Assembly: GCA_937922955.1 (NCBI GenBank)
Contig: CALAKO010000224.1
Coordinates: forward strand, 1-22,678
Length of the DNA stretch: 22,678 nt
Reading direction: 5' to 3'
Source of the DNA: an uncultured Peptococcaceae bacterium
GTDB taxonomy: Bacteria; Bacillota; Peptococcia; Peptococcales; Peptococcaceae
How positions within the stretch are numbered: the first letter of the stretch is position 1; every line of letters begins with the position of its first letter. Position numbers and translations under genes: made by a program. The notes under the pieces were generated by a model. That model was not told the DNA's origin and did no database searches. It saw only the letters and a list, made by a program, of their open reading frames with translations. Shown piece by piece: positions 6,711-15,335 of the stretch.

Positions 6711-7670
6711 ATGGAATTTCAACATATACCGGTGCTGTACGATGAGGTGCTGGATGGCCTTCATTTACAAGAAGGCGGCGTTTACGTCGACGGAACAGTT
6801 GGCGGCGGCGGACATTCAAGTGGTATTCTAAAAGCCATTGGACCGACGGGGCGTTTGCTAGCAATCGATCAGGATACGAATGCGCTGGCTGCAGCGAAAG
6901 AGCGGCTTGCTCCATATGACGGGCAAGTGACTTTTTTTCATGCGAACTTTGTGCAAATGCCGGAGATCATTGATGCCAACGCTCCCGATGGTGTGGATGG
7001 TATTTTGATTGACATCGGTGTGTCATCTCCACAGATTGACAATGCACAACGTGGTTTTAGTTATATGCACGATGCGCCATTGGATATGAGAATGAATCCA
7101 GAAGCAGAATTTTCTGCGTACGAATTGATTAATCAATACGACGAGGATTCGTTAGAACGTGTTCTACGTGAATATGGTGAAGAAAAATGGTCCAGACGTA
7201 TTGCTAAGATTATTGTTGAGCGCCGTAGTATTGCACCGATAGAAACGACTTTTCAATTGGTAGATTGCATTGAGCGTGCCATCCCGAAAGGTGCACGTGA
7301 GAAAGGCTCCCATGTCGCAAAACGAAGCTTTCAGGCGATTCGTATTGAAGTGAATCACGAGCTGGATGTTTTGGAAAATGTCTTAGATCAGGCAGTCGAT
7401 CGGTTGAAGATTGGTGGACGCATGGCGGTGATTACCTTCCATTCTTTAGAAGATCGGATTGTTAAGCAGCACTTTAAGTATTTGGCAAGTGACTGTATTT
7501 GTCCACCAGAATTGCCTTTTTGTCAGTGCGATAAAATGGCAACGGTTAAAATAGTCACAAGAAAACCAATTATTGCCTCAAAAGAAGAATTGACGCAAAA
7601 TTCACGAGCAGGTAGCGCCAAACTTCGTATCGTAGAAAAAATACCTGCCCATAAACGAAGAAAATACTAG
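6711..7670 (+). CDS. rsmH: 16S rRNA (cytosine(1402)-N(4))-methyltransferase
   Basis: RsmH (MraW) transfers a methyl group from SAM to N4 of C1402 in the decoding centre of 16S rRNA. At 319 residues the protein has normal length. Clear blocks are H-I-P-V-L-Y-D-E-V (5-13), the SAM loop D-G-T-V-G-G-G-G-H-S (27-36), L-I-D-I-G-V-S-S-P-Q-I-D (99-110), and the late ITFHSLEDRIVKQHFK segment followed by the C-I-C-P-P-E-L-P cysteine stretch. The frame stays open a further 33 codons upstream inside mraZ, but AAAGGTGG before the ATG at 6711 and alignment of family N-termini fix the start here. It sits second in the dcw operon, its standard position. Confidence 0.97.
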   Translation: MEFQHIPVLYDEVLDGLHLQEGGVYVDGTVGGGGHSSGILKAIGPTGRLLAIDQDTNALAAAKERLAPYDGQVTFFHANFVQMPEIIDANAPDGVDGILIDIGVSSPQIDNAQRGFSYMHDAPLDMRMNPEAEFSAYELINQYDEDSLERVLREYGEEKWSRRIAKIIVERRSIAPIETTFQLVDCIERAIPKGAREKGSHVAKRSFQAIRIEVNHELDVLENVLDQAVDRLKIGGRMAVITFHSLEDRIVKQHFKYLASDCICPPELPFCQCDKMATVKIVTRKPIIASKEELTQNSRAGSAKLRIVEKIPAHKRRKY

Positions 7671-7694
7671 CAAAGATTTCTGGGGATGATAGCC

Positions 7695-8144
7695 ATGGGA
7701 GCAGCAAGAAAATACGTATCGCATGATACTTATCCGGACTCGGAAGAGCACAAGAATAGGGCGGCGAATATCATGTTTAGCACGAATTCAAAAAGGGCGA
7801 TCGCAAAAAAACAAAATGAACGTGTTTTGCGTAGAAAATTTGAAAAGAATAAGCCTCGCCTGTCATTGTTTCGTGCCTTGATCATAGCCTTTATTTTGGG
7901 AATATTATGCGTTGGTCAATATGGTGTTATTCAGGATATGGGATTGAAAATTAATGAAGGACAACAGAACCTGAAGAACATTAATGCAGAGAATGAAGCC
8001 TTAAAACAGCAGAGTGCAGCGCTTAACAACCGCAATGTGGTCAAAGAAAAAGCAGAAAAAGAGTTGGGCATGCAAGAAGCTGAAGAAATTATTGTTTATA
8101 CACCAACAACTCCACAGGCTTCTCAGTCTGCTGACGCGCAATAA
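7695..8144 (+). CDS. ftsL: FtsL/DivIC-like cell division protein
   Basis: A 149-residue bitopic membrane protein in the position where ftsL always lies, between rsmH and the division PBP. A charged, basic cytoplasmic region of about 55 residues is followed by one transmembrane helix (about 57-78), then a predicted coiled coil (about 80-112) and the segment V-K-E-K-A-E-K-E-L-G-M (116-126), which matches the E-x-L-G-M end of the FtsL/DivIC domain. FtsL bridges FtsQ/DivIC and the FtsW-FtsI synthase and helps activate septal synthesis. I chose the ATG at 7695 because CTGGGGA lies eight bases upstream; an in-frame ATG at 7686 overlaps that site. Primary sequence in this family is poorly conserved, so topology and position carry much of the weight. 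The C-terminus is a Ser/Gln/Ala tail. Confidence 0.88.
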   Translation: MGAARKYVSHDTYPDSEEHKNRAANIMFSTNSKRAIAKKQNERVLRRKFEKNKPRLSLFRALIIAFILGILCVGQYGVIQDMGLKINEGQQNLKNINAENEALKQQSAALNNRNVVKEKAEKELGMQEAEEIIVYTPTTPQASQSADAQ

Positions 8145-8159
8145 GGAGTTGGATGAATT

Positions 8160-10415
8160 TTGGAGCCACATAAGACGCGTATACCATTTATTATCGTATT
8201 TGCCGTTGCGTTTTTGGCAATACTAATTTCTTTAAAATTGTTTTATGTACAAGTGTTGGCGAGTGAAAAATACAGCGATGATTCTTTAAACAATCGTTTG
8301 CAAAATGTTGAGGTTACTCCCAATCGTGGAATAATATACGATCGAAACAACGAGGCATTGGCGATTAGCGTTGAAAAAATGTCAGTCTATATTACACCTT
8401 CTGCGATTCGAGAGTCCAGCAGCCGCGATGAGATTGTAGCAGATATCGTAGAATGTCTGCATATGACAAAATCTGAAGTAAATAAAATAATTGACAATAG
8501 TAGCAGTGATTTTGCCTGGCTAAAACGTCAATGCGACAAGGCAGATGCAGAGAAACTTCAGGAAAAAGATTATTTGGGCATTGGCTTTACGACGGAGTAT
8601 GCACGTGAATATCCAAATAATGAAGAAGCTTGCCATGTTTTGGGCTTTTGTGGTCTGGATAATCAGGGATTATCTGGGGTTGAATTGCAATATGATGATA
8701 TTCTTTCAGGAACGCCAGGAAAGCTGGTGGTTGAATTTGATAAACTTGGTAATGCAATTCCTCAGTCCATTCAGGAATCCATTCCTGCATCAGAAGGTCA
8801 AAACGTACATCTAACCATAGATTCAACCATTCAGTACTATGTGGAGTCGGCGTTGGCAGAAGCTCAAGAGGAGCAGAAGGCTGAAGCAATGACTTGTGTA
8901 GTTATGGATGTAAAGACAGGCGAAGTGCTTGCGATGGCAAACATTCCTGATTTTGATCCAAATAATTATGGTGATTATGAGCCAGAAACATGGACAAACC
9001 TGGCCATTTCAAAACTGTATGAACCAGGCTCGCCTTTTAAGAGTCTTTCGACGTCAATGTACCTGGAAGAAGATATTGTAGAGCCAGACACGCAGCTGTA
9101 TTGTCCAGGGTATGTGATGATTGACGGACATCGTTTCCAGGATTGGGATTACCCTGAAGGCGATGGTTTGCAGACCATGAAACATGCTTTGGAGCAATCC
9201 TGTAACGTTGCACAGGCAGAATGTGTCAGCAAATTAGGCTTTGATCGTTTCTATGACTATCTCGATGGCTTTGGCATGACGAAGAAAACGGGCATTGATT
9301 TGCCATCGGAATCTTCACCGTTAATGATTGACGAAGAAGATGCCGTGGATCTCGACTTGGCATCGTCAGCCATTGGTCAGGGGAACGCATACACAGCTAT
9401 TCAAATGATTACTGCGTTTTCTGCAGTCGTTAATGGTGGCTATTTGATGAAACCACAGATTGTTTCTGAGATTTCGGACAGTGATGGTGATGTTGTACAG
9501 AAAACGGAACCAGAAGTTGTTCGTCAGGTTATCTCCGAAGAAACATCCGCACAAATGCGAGATATGCTCGAAGGTGTTGTAGAGGAGGGCCTTGGTACTC
9601 CAGCAGCGGTTGAAGGTTATCGCGTAGGTGGAAAAACAGGGACTGCAGAAATTGCCACAAATGGGAGCTATGATAAGAGCAACTATATCTTGAGCTTTAT
9701 GGGTTTTGCTCCTGTGGATGATCCTCAATACGCTTGCTTGGTTATTGTAGACAGTCCAGAAGGCGGCGGAAATAGCGGGACCTTGGCTGGTGGGATTTTT
9801 GCAAAAATCATGGGCAATATCCTGAGCTATTACCAAATTCCACAGACTGAGGCACCAAGTGGAGAGAATGAAAACATTATTGAAGCAGAAACTGGTGATA
9901 CCGTTACAGTACCTGAAATTGAACTTCCGATGAGTACTGAAGAAGCACGTGCTGTTATGGCTGAAGCTGGTTTACAGGTCAGTGATGTTACATCGGGGGA
10001 TCAGCTTGTTTGCTGTTTGCCGGCTCCTGGAACGAAAGTTGCTGCTGGGTCTACTGTTGAATTTTACAGTATGACATCTAATAGCGATTCCATTGTTTTA
10101 CCATCTTTTGAGGGAAAGACCATCAAAGAGGTTGATATGATTCTAAATGGATTTGGTTTGGAATCCAACCTTTCCGGTAGTGGCTTGGCTTATCGACAGC
10201 AGCCAGCGGCAGGATCGTCAATTACCTTAGGAAGCGAGGTAAAAGTATGGTTTGCAGGCACCAGCGAATTGGCAAATATTCAAGCAGCTACTGAAAAGTT
10301 GCAGGAAGAAAGCAACAATAGTGCTTCACAAAGTAACACAGAAAATAACGGTGATTCATCGAGCAGCAGAACAACATCGAGTAATAATACATCAAAAAAT
10401 GATGACGACGGTTAG
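8160..10415 (+). CDS. ftsI: FtsI-type class B penicillin-binding protein with two PASTA domains
   Basis: A septal peptidoglycan transpeptidase (PBP2B/PBP2x/SpoVD group) of 751 residues. One N-terminal membrane helix (about 8-29) anchors it, followed by the PBP dimerisation region with R-G-I-I-Y-D-R-N. The transpeptidase motifs are complete: S291-P-F-K294, S347-C-N349 and K492-T-G494. Two PASTA domains follow (about 582-637 and 645-697), then a Ser/Asn/Thr-rich tail to 751. The start is TTG: an in-frame stop at 8154 blocks extension, and the next in-frame ATG would lose the membrane anchor. AGGAG lies 11 bases upstream, a rather long spacing. The SxxK block is S-P-F-K where S-T-F-K is usual. 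Only one such PBP is present, so it is probably the essential division enzyme; a SpoVD-like sporulation role cannot be excluded. Confidence 0.92.
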   Translation: MEPHKTRIPFIIVFAVAFLAILISLKLFYVQVLASEKYSDDSLNNRLQNVEVTPNRGIIYDRNNEALAISVEKMSVYITPSAIRESSSRDEIVADIVECLHMTKSEVNKIIDNSSSDFAWLKRQCDKADAEKLQEKDYLGIGFTTEYAREYPNNEEACHVLGFCGLDNQGLSGVELQYDDILSGTPGKLVVEFDKLGNAIPQSIQESIPASEGQNVHLTIDSTIQYYVESALAEAQEEQKAEAMTCVVMDVKTGEVLAMANIPDFDPNNYGDYEPETWTNLAISKLYEPGSPFKSLSTSMYLEEDIVEPDTQLYCPGYVMIDGHRFQDWDYPEGDGLQTMKHALEQSCNVAQAECVSKLGFDRFYDYLDGFGMTKKTGIDLPSESSPLMIDEEDAVDLDLASSAIGQGNAYTAIQMITAFSAVVNGGYLMKPQIVSEISDSDGDVVQKTEPEVVRQVISEETSAQMRDMLEGVVEEGLGTPAAVEGYRVGGKTGTAEIATNGSYDKSNYILSFMGFAPVDDPQYACLVIVDSPEGGGNSGTLAGGIFAKIMGNILSYYQIPQTEAPSGENENIIEAETGDTVTVPEIELPMSTEEARAVMAEAGLQVSDVTSGDQLVCCLPAPGTKVAAGSTVEFYSMTSNSDSIVLPSFEGKTIKEVDMILNGFGLESNLSGSGLAYRQQPAAGSSITLGSEVKVWFAGTSELANIQAATEKLQEESNNSASQSNTENNGDSSSSRTTSSNNTSKNDDDG

Positions 10416-10489
10416 AAACTGTTGCGGGACGAGGACGCAGATCCTCATCATTAAGAATGAAACGTCACTGATTACTTCATAGCTTAGAG

Positions 10490-10520
10490 AAGCCGGAGAG
10501 TGCCTATGCATTTCCGGCTT
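10490..10520 (+). promoter_or_regulatory. Hairpin between the PBP gene and murF, without a T-tract
   Basis: An inverted repeat pairs 10490-10499 with 10511-10520 (AAGCCGGA and TCCGGCTT perfect, plus a G-T wobble and an A-T pair). Inside it a small TGC/GCA stem (10501-10503 with 10508-10510) carries a CTAT loop. It is not followed by a run of T, so it is a poor intrinsic terminator. It lies only about a dozen bases before the murF Shine-Dalgarno. Possible roles are an mRNA processing or stability element or a weak attenuator; none is proven. The 130-base gap 10416-10545 holds nothing else convincing. Confidence 0.6.
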
Positions 10521-10545
10521 ACTCGATTTAATGGAGGATTTTTAT

Positions 10546-11940
10546 ATGTATCAGGTTTCAATTGATCAAATTGCAAAAGAAATGGGGCTGACCTATTTGG
10601 GCCCTTCCAACAGAACAATTCGTAATGTAGCATTTGATAGCCGTGAAATTTCGCAGGGTGATCTTTTTGTTGCGATTCGTGGTCAGCGCGTTGATGGACA
10701 TCGCTTTATTGAACAAGCTATTCAATCTGGAGCAGCAGCGGTCGCGGTTGATGCTGAGCATGCGTTTGAGAGTGACACGACGGGCTGTCTAATTGTTGAC
10801 GATGGACAGGCGTTTATTCAGGCGCTTGGCAAGTGGTGTCGCTCCCAATTCCAGGGACCGGTCGTTGCCATTACTGGCAGTCAGGGAAAAACAAGCACGA
10901 AGGATTTACTGGCACAAGTATGTGCTCGTTCTCATAAAGTTGTGGTAACCAAGGAAAACCAAAATAACGAATTGGGGATGCCATTGACGTTGACCCGCCT
11001 GAATGAAGAGACAGAAATTCTCATTGTTGAAATGGGAATGACTGGATTTGGTGAGATTGATTTTCTCTGCCAAATTGCCCAACCGACGCATGCGATCATC
11101 ACAGGCATTGGATTGGTGCATGCGGAATATTTGGGCAGTCAGCAGGGCATAGCACGTGCAAAAACAGAGCTGTTTAAATATTTACCGCCAACTGGAACCA
11201 TTGCATTGAGAGAAAAAGACCATGCTCTAATGAGTCCTTATTTGAATGAATGCGCGGCATCCATTATCTGGTGTAGTGATGAAGGCGAAGGCGGTGAATT
11301 TATCAGCAAAAATGTTCAGCTTGGTGCTGAAAGCAGCAGCTTTGATTGTCAGATGAATGACGAGGCGTTTCATATTGATCTGCCTTTCGCTGGTAGACAT
11401 TTTGTGGATAATGCGCTTTTGGTTACAGCCATTGCGCGTGCTATTGACATTTCTATAGCAGACATTCAAAATGGATTGGGATTGGCTGTATCTCTATCGT
11501 CCAGTCGAATGGAGATGCATAAACTGGCAGGGAATAGACTGTTGATTAACGATTGCTACAACGCCAATCCGGATTCAATGATGGCGACATTGGATGTTTT
11601 GGCGGGCTATCAACCGCGTTCAACTATTGCCTGTTTGGGAAATATGTATGAATTAGGACAGTATGAACACGATGGTCATGCAAAAGTTGGTAGGCATTTG
11701 GCAAAACTTGGTATCGACTGGTTAATCTGCTTGGGCAATCTGGCAGAGATTATCGGAACCAGTGCTATTGCCGCTGGGATGGACGCCTCGCATGTTTTCT
11801 ATGTGGATACGAATAAGCAGGTAGCGCGTATTCTTGAGGAGTACGCACCGGAAGAAGCGGTTATCCTTGTAAAAGGCAGCAATAGTATGAAAATGGTTGA
11901 TGTGTACCAGACTATATTAAAAGACAAAAGAATGCTATAA
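10546..11940 (+). CDS. murF: UDP-N-acetylmuramoyl-tripeptide--D-alanyl-D-alanine ligase
   Basis: MurF is the cytoplasmic ATP-dependent ligase that adds D-Ala-D-Ala to UDP-MurNAc-tripeptide, completing the pentapeptide. The 464-residue protein has the three Mur-ligase domains. The ATP loop is G-S-Q-G-K-T-S-T-K (111-119, Lys115). The C-terminal part contains the MurF-typical N-D-C-Y-N-A-N-P-D-S (335-344). An N-terminal segment with V-A-F-D-S-R-E-I (F-D-S-R is the uridine-binding hallmark) is also clear. The frame opens at an ATG at 10531, but TGGAGGA at 10532-10538 is a good Shine-Dalgarno for the ATG at 10546, and the family N-terminus fits that start. The gene ends in TAA followed at once by TAG. 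murE, which makes its substrate and usually sits just before it, is absent here. Confidence 0.95.
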   Translation: MYQVSIDQIAKEMGLTYLGPSNRTIRNVAFDSREISQGDLFVAIRGQRVDGHRFIEQAIQSGAAAVAVDAEHAFESDTTGCLIVDDGQAFIQALGKWCRSQFQGPVVAITGSQGKTSTKDLLAQVCARSHKVVVTKENQNNELGMPLTLTRLNEETEILIVEMGMTGFGEIDFLCQIAQPTHAIITGIGLVHAEYLGSQQGIARAKTELFKYLPPTGTIALREKDHALMSPYLNECAASIIWCSDEGEGGEFISKNVQLGAESSSFDCQMNDEAFHIDLPFAGRHFVDNALLVTAIARAIDISIADIQNGLGLAVSLSSSRMEMHKLAGNRLLINDCYNANPDSMMATLDVLAGYQPRSTIACLGNMYELGQYEHDGHAKVGRHLAKLGIDWLICLGNLAEIIGTSAIAAGMDASHVFYVDTNKQVARILEEYAPEEAVILVKGSNSMKMVDVYQTILKDKRML

Positions 11941-11975
11941 TAGTGAAGCGATTCCAAGCAAAGGCGGGATAGACC

Positions 11976-12956
11976 ATGAAGGAAATTAAACTGCAAGATA
12001 TTTCAGGTTTCAAAATCGGCAGTGTGGAGAATGCCATTGCGGGGACCGGCTGCACAGTCATCATTTGCCCTGAAGGAGCGCCATGTGCGGTGGATATTCG
12101 TGGCGGCGGTCCTGCAAGCAGAGAAAATGCTCTGCTGGATCCTGTGGCAGCGGCTGACCGCATCCATGCGGTGTTATTGAGCGGCGGCAGTGCATACGGG
12201 CTTGATGCTGCTGGTGGTGTCATGCGTTATCTCGAGGAGCAAAACATTGGTCTGCCTGTTGGTGATGCCATTGTTCCTTTGGTGGTGGCAGCCTGTATCT
12301 TTGATTTGGCCTGTGGTGAAAACATCCGACCAGATGCTGATATGGGATATGCCGCTTGCGTGGCATCAGAAATGAATGAGGCCATTCAAGAAGGCAATCA
12401 TGGTGTCGGTACTGGTGCGACAGTTGGCAAGCTTTTGGGCAATGCTGGCATGATGAAAACGGGCCTTGGCACTTACGCGATTAAGATGGGAGATTTTCAA
12501 ATTGGAGCCGTGGTGGCGGTCAATGCATTGGGCGATGTCATCGACGAAAAAGGCGATATTCTTGCAGGCTTGCTTTCTCCTGACGGTCAGGGCTTCGCGG
12601 ATACACGTCAGATGATGTTGGAGCACTACGAAGACTTGCTGCCAATTTTGGCTGGTGCTGGCAATGCGACAACCAACACAACCATTGGTGCCGTTATAAC
12701 AAATGGGAAATTTGATAAAACTCAGCTAAAAAAAGTTGCGGCCTTAGCGTCCAATGGATTGGTGCGCGCGGTACGTCCGGTTAATACGACCGCTGATGGC
12801 GATTCTATTTTTGCTTTGAGTGTTGGAAAAGTGGATTTTGACATCAATCTGGCTGGGACGGCGGCTGCTTATGTTGTAGAGCAGGCCATTCGACGTGCAG
12901 TGTTTTCTGCAGAAGGTGCTTATGGAGTCCCTGCTTGGAAAGATATAAACCATTAA
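11976..12956 (+). CDS. P1-family (DmpA/NylC-like, MEROPS S58-type) self-cleaving aminopeptidase/amidohydrolase
   Basis: A 326-residue member of the P1 family, the Ntn-like hydrolases that include L-aminopeptidase/D-Ala-esterase DmpA, beta-peptidyl aminopeptidases and nylon-oligomer hydrolase NylC. Family blocks are R-G-G-G-P-A-S-R-E (42-50), L-L-S-G-G-S-A-Y-G-L-D-A-A-G-G-V-M (67-83) and G-V-G-T-G-A-T-V-G-K (143-152). The autocleavage region reads T-T-N-T-T-I-G-A-V-I-T-N (232-243), predicting a cut between Asn234 and Thr235 so that Thr235 becomes the N-terminal nucleophile. No signal peptide is seen, so it should be cytoplasmic. It lies on the same strand between murF and mraY with gaps of 35 and 39 bases, so it is probably cotranscribed with cell-wall genes. 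That is an unusual neighbour; the substrate is unknown, with D-amino-acid peptides one possibility. Start: AAAGGCGGGA upstream of the ATG. Confidence 0.9.
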   Translation: MKEIKLQDISGFKIGSVENAIAGTGCTVIICPEGAPCAVDIRGGGPASRENALLDPVAAADRIHAVLLSGGSAYGLDAAGGVMRYLEEQNIGLPVGDAIVPLVVAACIFDLACGENIRPDADMGYAACVASEMNEAIQEGNHGVGTGATVGKLLGNAGMMKTGLGTYAIKMGDFQIGAVVAVNALGDVIDEKGDILAGLLSPDGQGFADTRQMMLEHYEDLLPILAGAGNATTNTTIGAVITNGKFDKTQLKKVAALASNGLVRAVRPVNTTADGDSIFALSVGKVDFDINLAGTAAAYVVEQAIRRAVFSAEGAYGVPAWKDINH

Positions 12957-12995
12957 TGATGAGCGATTGAAAAGTGTTGTGGGAGGAAGTCTGGA

Positions 12996-13955
12996 ATGTG
13001 GGCATTAGGATTTGTAATTAGTTTGGTGATTGGGCTGCTGGTTGGCCATTATATGATCCCGATTTTGCACAAACTGAAATTTGGTCAGTCGATTCGCGAA
13101 GAAGGACCGAAGAGTCATCAGAAAAAACAGGGAACGCCGACAATGGGCGGCATCCTGTTCATGATCACCGTTGTTGTGACGTTGGTTATCATGGGACAGT
13201 TCAATGGCGTGACCTGGTTTGTCGTTGGCAGCGCTTTTTTATTTGGCGCTATTGGCTTGGCGGACGACGCAATAAAAATTGTCATGCACCACAACGAAGG
13301 TTTGACACCAAAACAAAAGATTGCTTTACAGCTTTTGGCGGCTGTGCTGGTCGTTTTTTGGGCCTCCCGCTTGGATATGAATGTCAGCGATTTTTGGATT
13401 CCATTATTTAACATTGTGTTGCCAGTGGGTGTTCTATATTGGCCATTGATGGTGTTTATCATCATTGGGACGACGAACAGTGCCAATTTGACCGATGGTC
13501 TGGATGGGTTGCTGACAACAGTTAGTATAATCATTTTCCTAGCATTTTTTGCCGTAGTGAAACTCTATAACGAGCCAAATTCACTGATTGTCATTGCTGT
13601 AATGATTGGCGCTTGTCTGGCCTTTTTGTTCTACAACCACCATCCAGCTCGGGTATTTATGGGAGATACCGGAAGCTTTTTCATTGGTGGAATGGTTGTT
13701 GCGTTGGCGATGGTGACAAAAACCGAACTGCTCATTCCAGCAATGTGTTTCACATATTTTATTGAAGCTTGTTCTGACATCATTCAGGTATTAGTATATA
13801 AAAGAACAAAACGTCGCGTGTTTAGAATGGCACCGTTGCACCATCATTTTGAACTGGGTGGTCGCAGTGAAAACCAGGTGGTAAGATTATTCAGCATTAT
13901 CACCTTGGTATCATGTGTCATTGGTGTCGCCCTCTTCTGGACGGCTTTGCTTTGA
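12996..13955 (+). CDS. mraY: Phospho-N-acetylmuramoyl-pentapeptide-transferase
   Basis: MraY transfers phospho-MurNAc-pentapeptide from UDP to undecaprenyl phosphate, making lipid I at the inner face of the membrane. The 319-residue protein is polytopic, with about ten helices as expected. Signature sites are Asp90-Asp91 (L-A-D-D-A), the block N-L-T-D-G-L-D-G-L (164-172), F-M-G-D-T-G-S-F-F near 222-230, and the M-A-P-L-H-H-H-F-E segment with His282 to His284. A conserved cytoplasmic loop near the N-terminus reads E-E-G-P-K-S-H-Q-K-K-Q-G-T-P-T-M-G-G. The start ATG has GGGAGG nine bases upstream. It precedes murD by 18 bases. All catalytic acidic residues appear present. Confidence 0.97.
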   Translation: MWALGFVISLVIGLLVGHYMIPILHKLKFGQSIREEGPKSHQKKQGTPTMGGILFMITVVVTLVIMGQFNGVTWFVVGSAFLFGAIGLADDAIKIVMHHNEGLTPKQKIALQLLAAVLVVFWASRLDMNVSDFWIPLFNIVLPVGVLYWPLMVFIIIGTTNSANLTDGLDGLLTTVSIIIFLAFFAVVKLYNEPNSLIVIAVMIGACLAFLFYNHHPARVFMGDTGSFFIGGMVVALAMVTKTELLIPAMCFTYFIEACSDIIQVLVYKRTKRRVFRMAPLHHHFELGGRSENQVVRLFSIITLVSCVIGVALFWTALL

Positions 13956-13973
13956 TAATGAAGGAGGAGAACC

Positions 13974-15335
13974 ATGAAAGATGTTATTTTAATCATTGGT
14001 GCCGCACGCAGCGGGATTGCAAGCGCTGAGTATCTGCTGTCCATTGGTAAGCAGATTGTGGTCAGTGACATGAATACAAAAATTGCAGAAAAGGTTGAGG
14101 CGCAGCTTGGGCATGCGTCTGTTTCCTATGTTTGGGGCCAGCAGCCGGATGTGGAAGCCATCCAACCTGAAGTGATTGTTATGAGTCCTGGTGTGCCGTT
14201 GACCATTCCACCGGTTATGAAAGCACGTGAACTGAATATTCCTGTGATAAGTGAGCCTGAGCTGGCTTTCCGATATAGTGAAGTACCATTTGTGGCCATT
14301 ACTGGCACTAATGGAAAAACAACCACCACAACGTTAACGGCAGTATTGCTGGAAGCAGAAGGTCGGAAAGTGGTTGCTGGCGGTAATATCGGTTTGCCAT
14401 TGATCAGCCAGTGTCCAGCAATGACGGCGGAGGATATTGTGGTTGCTGAAATGAGCAGTTTCCAGTTGGAAAGTGTGGATACTTTCTGCCCTAAAGTGGC
14501 GGTGGTGATGAATCTGACTCCGGATCATTTGGATCGCCATAAGACTATGGAAGCTTATGCAGAGGCAAAGGCAAACATATTCAAGAATCAGACTTCTTCA
14601 GAATTTCTATTGTTGAATAAAGACGACGCCATTGTGGCTGCAATGGCGAACAAAGCCCGTTCGCGAGTGTACTATTTCACTCAGCAAGAAATCCTCGATG
14701 AAGGCATGTGGCTGGAAGAGGGCAATTTAATGTATGCCTTGGATAAGCAACAGATGCCACAGGTGCTGATTCCAGCAAAAGACATCGGAATCGTTGGTCG
14801 CCATAATTGGCAAAATGCAATGGCCGCCTCTTTGGCAGCGCTGTTGATGGGGCAGCATCCAGAGGTTATTGCAGAGCGCTTGCGTGCGTTTAAAGGCGTT
14901 GCACATCGTATGGAACCTGTTGCAACGATTGATGATGTGTTATATGTTAATGATTCCAAAGGGACGAATCCCGATTCTACAGAAAAGGCGCTGGGGTCTT
15001 ATGGAGATCGTCCAATCGTGCTTATTGCTGGTGGACGAAACAAAGGCAGCGACATGGCTGTGTTGGTTCCGTTGATGCGTGCGCACTGCCGTGGTGTGGT
15101 GTTGGTTGGCGAGGCGACGGACGACTTTATTGATGCGTTCAAACGGACTGCGTATGACGATTATGTTTGTGCTGATTCGTTTGAAAATGCTGTGGAAAAA
15201 GCACACGATATGGCTCAGGCGGGTGACGTGGTTTTGCTTTCTCCAGCTTGTGCAAGTTGGGATATGTTTGATAATTTTGAGCAGCGTGGAGATCTATTCA
15301 AAGATCTGGTGAAGGGTTATGCAGAAAAACAATAA
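13974..15335 (+). CDS. murD: UDP-N-acetylmuramoylalanine--D-glutamate ligase
   Basis: MurD is the cytoplasmic ligase adding D-glutamate to UDP-MurNAc-L-alanine with ATP. At 453 residues it is the normal length. The N-terminal Rossmann-like UDP domain begins V-I-L-I-I-G-A-A-R-S-G. The ATP loop is G-T-N-G-K-T-T-T-T (111-119, Lys115). The family motif N-D-S-K-G-T-N-P-D-S (326-335) marks the domain 2/3 boundary, and L-S-P-A-C-A-S-W-D near the C-terminus is typical of MurD. AAGGAGGAG is placed well before the ATG. The last 17 bases overlap the start of ftsW in another frame, so translation of the two is probably coupled. Confidence 0.97.
   Translation: MKDVILIIGAARSGIASAEYLLSIGKQIVVSDMNTKIAEKVEAQLGHASVSYVWGQQPDVEAIQPEVIVMSPGVPLTIPPVMKARELNIPVISEPELAFRYSEVPFVAITGTNGKTTTTTLTAVLLEAEGRKVVAGGNIGLPLISQCPAMTAEDIVVAEMSSFQLESVDTFCPKVAVVMNLTPDHLDRHKTMEAYAEAKANIFKNQTSSEFLLLNKDDAIVAAMANKARSRVYYFTQQEILDEGMWLEEGNLMYALDKQQMPQVLIPAKDIGIVGRHNWQNAMAASLAALLMGQHPEVIAERLRAFKGVAHRMEPVATIDDVLYVNDSKGTNPDSTEKALGSYGDRPIVLIAGGRNKGSDMAVLVPLMRAHCRGVVLVGEATDDFIDAFKRTAYDDYVCADSFENAVEKAHDMAQAGDVVLLSPACASWDMFDNFEQRGDLFKDLVKGYAEKQ

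Noticed and set aside
10431..10446. GAGGA/TCCTC inverted repeat after the PBP gene as a terminator
   Set aside because: The stem is only 5 bp with a 6-base loop and no T-tract; it is probably chance.
10531..10545. ATG at 10531 as the murF start
   Set aside because: It has no Shine-Dalgarno of its own and overlaps the one that serves the ATG at 10546.
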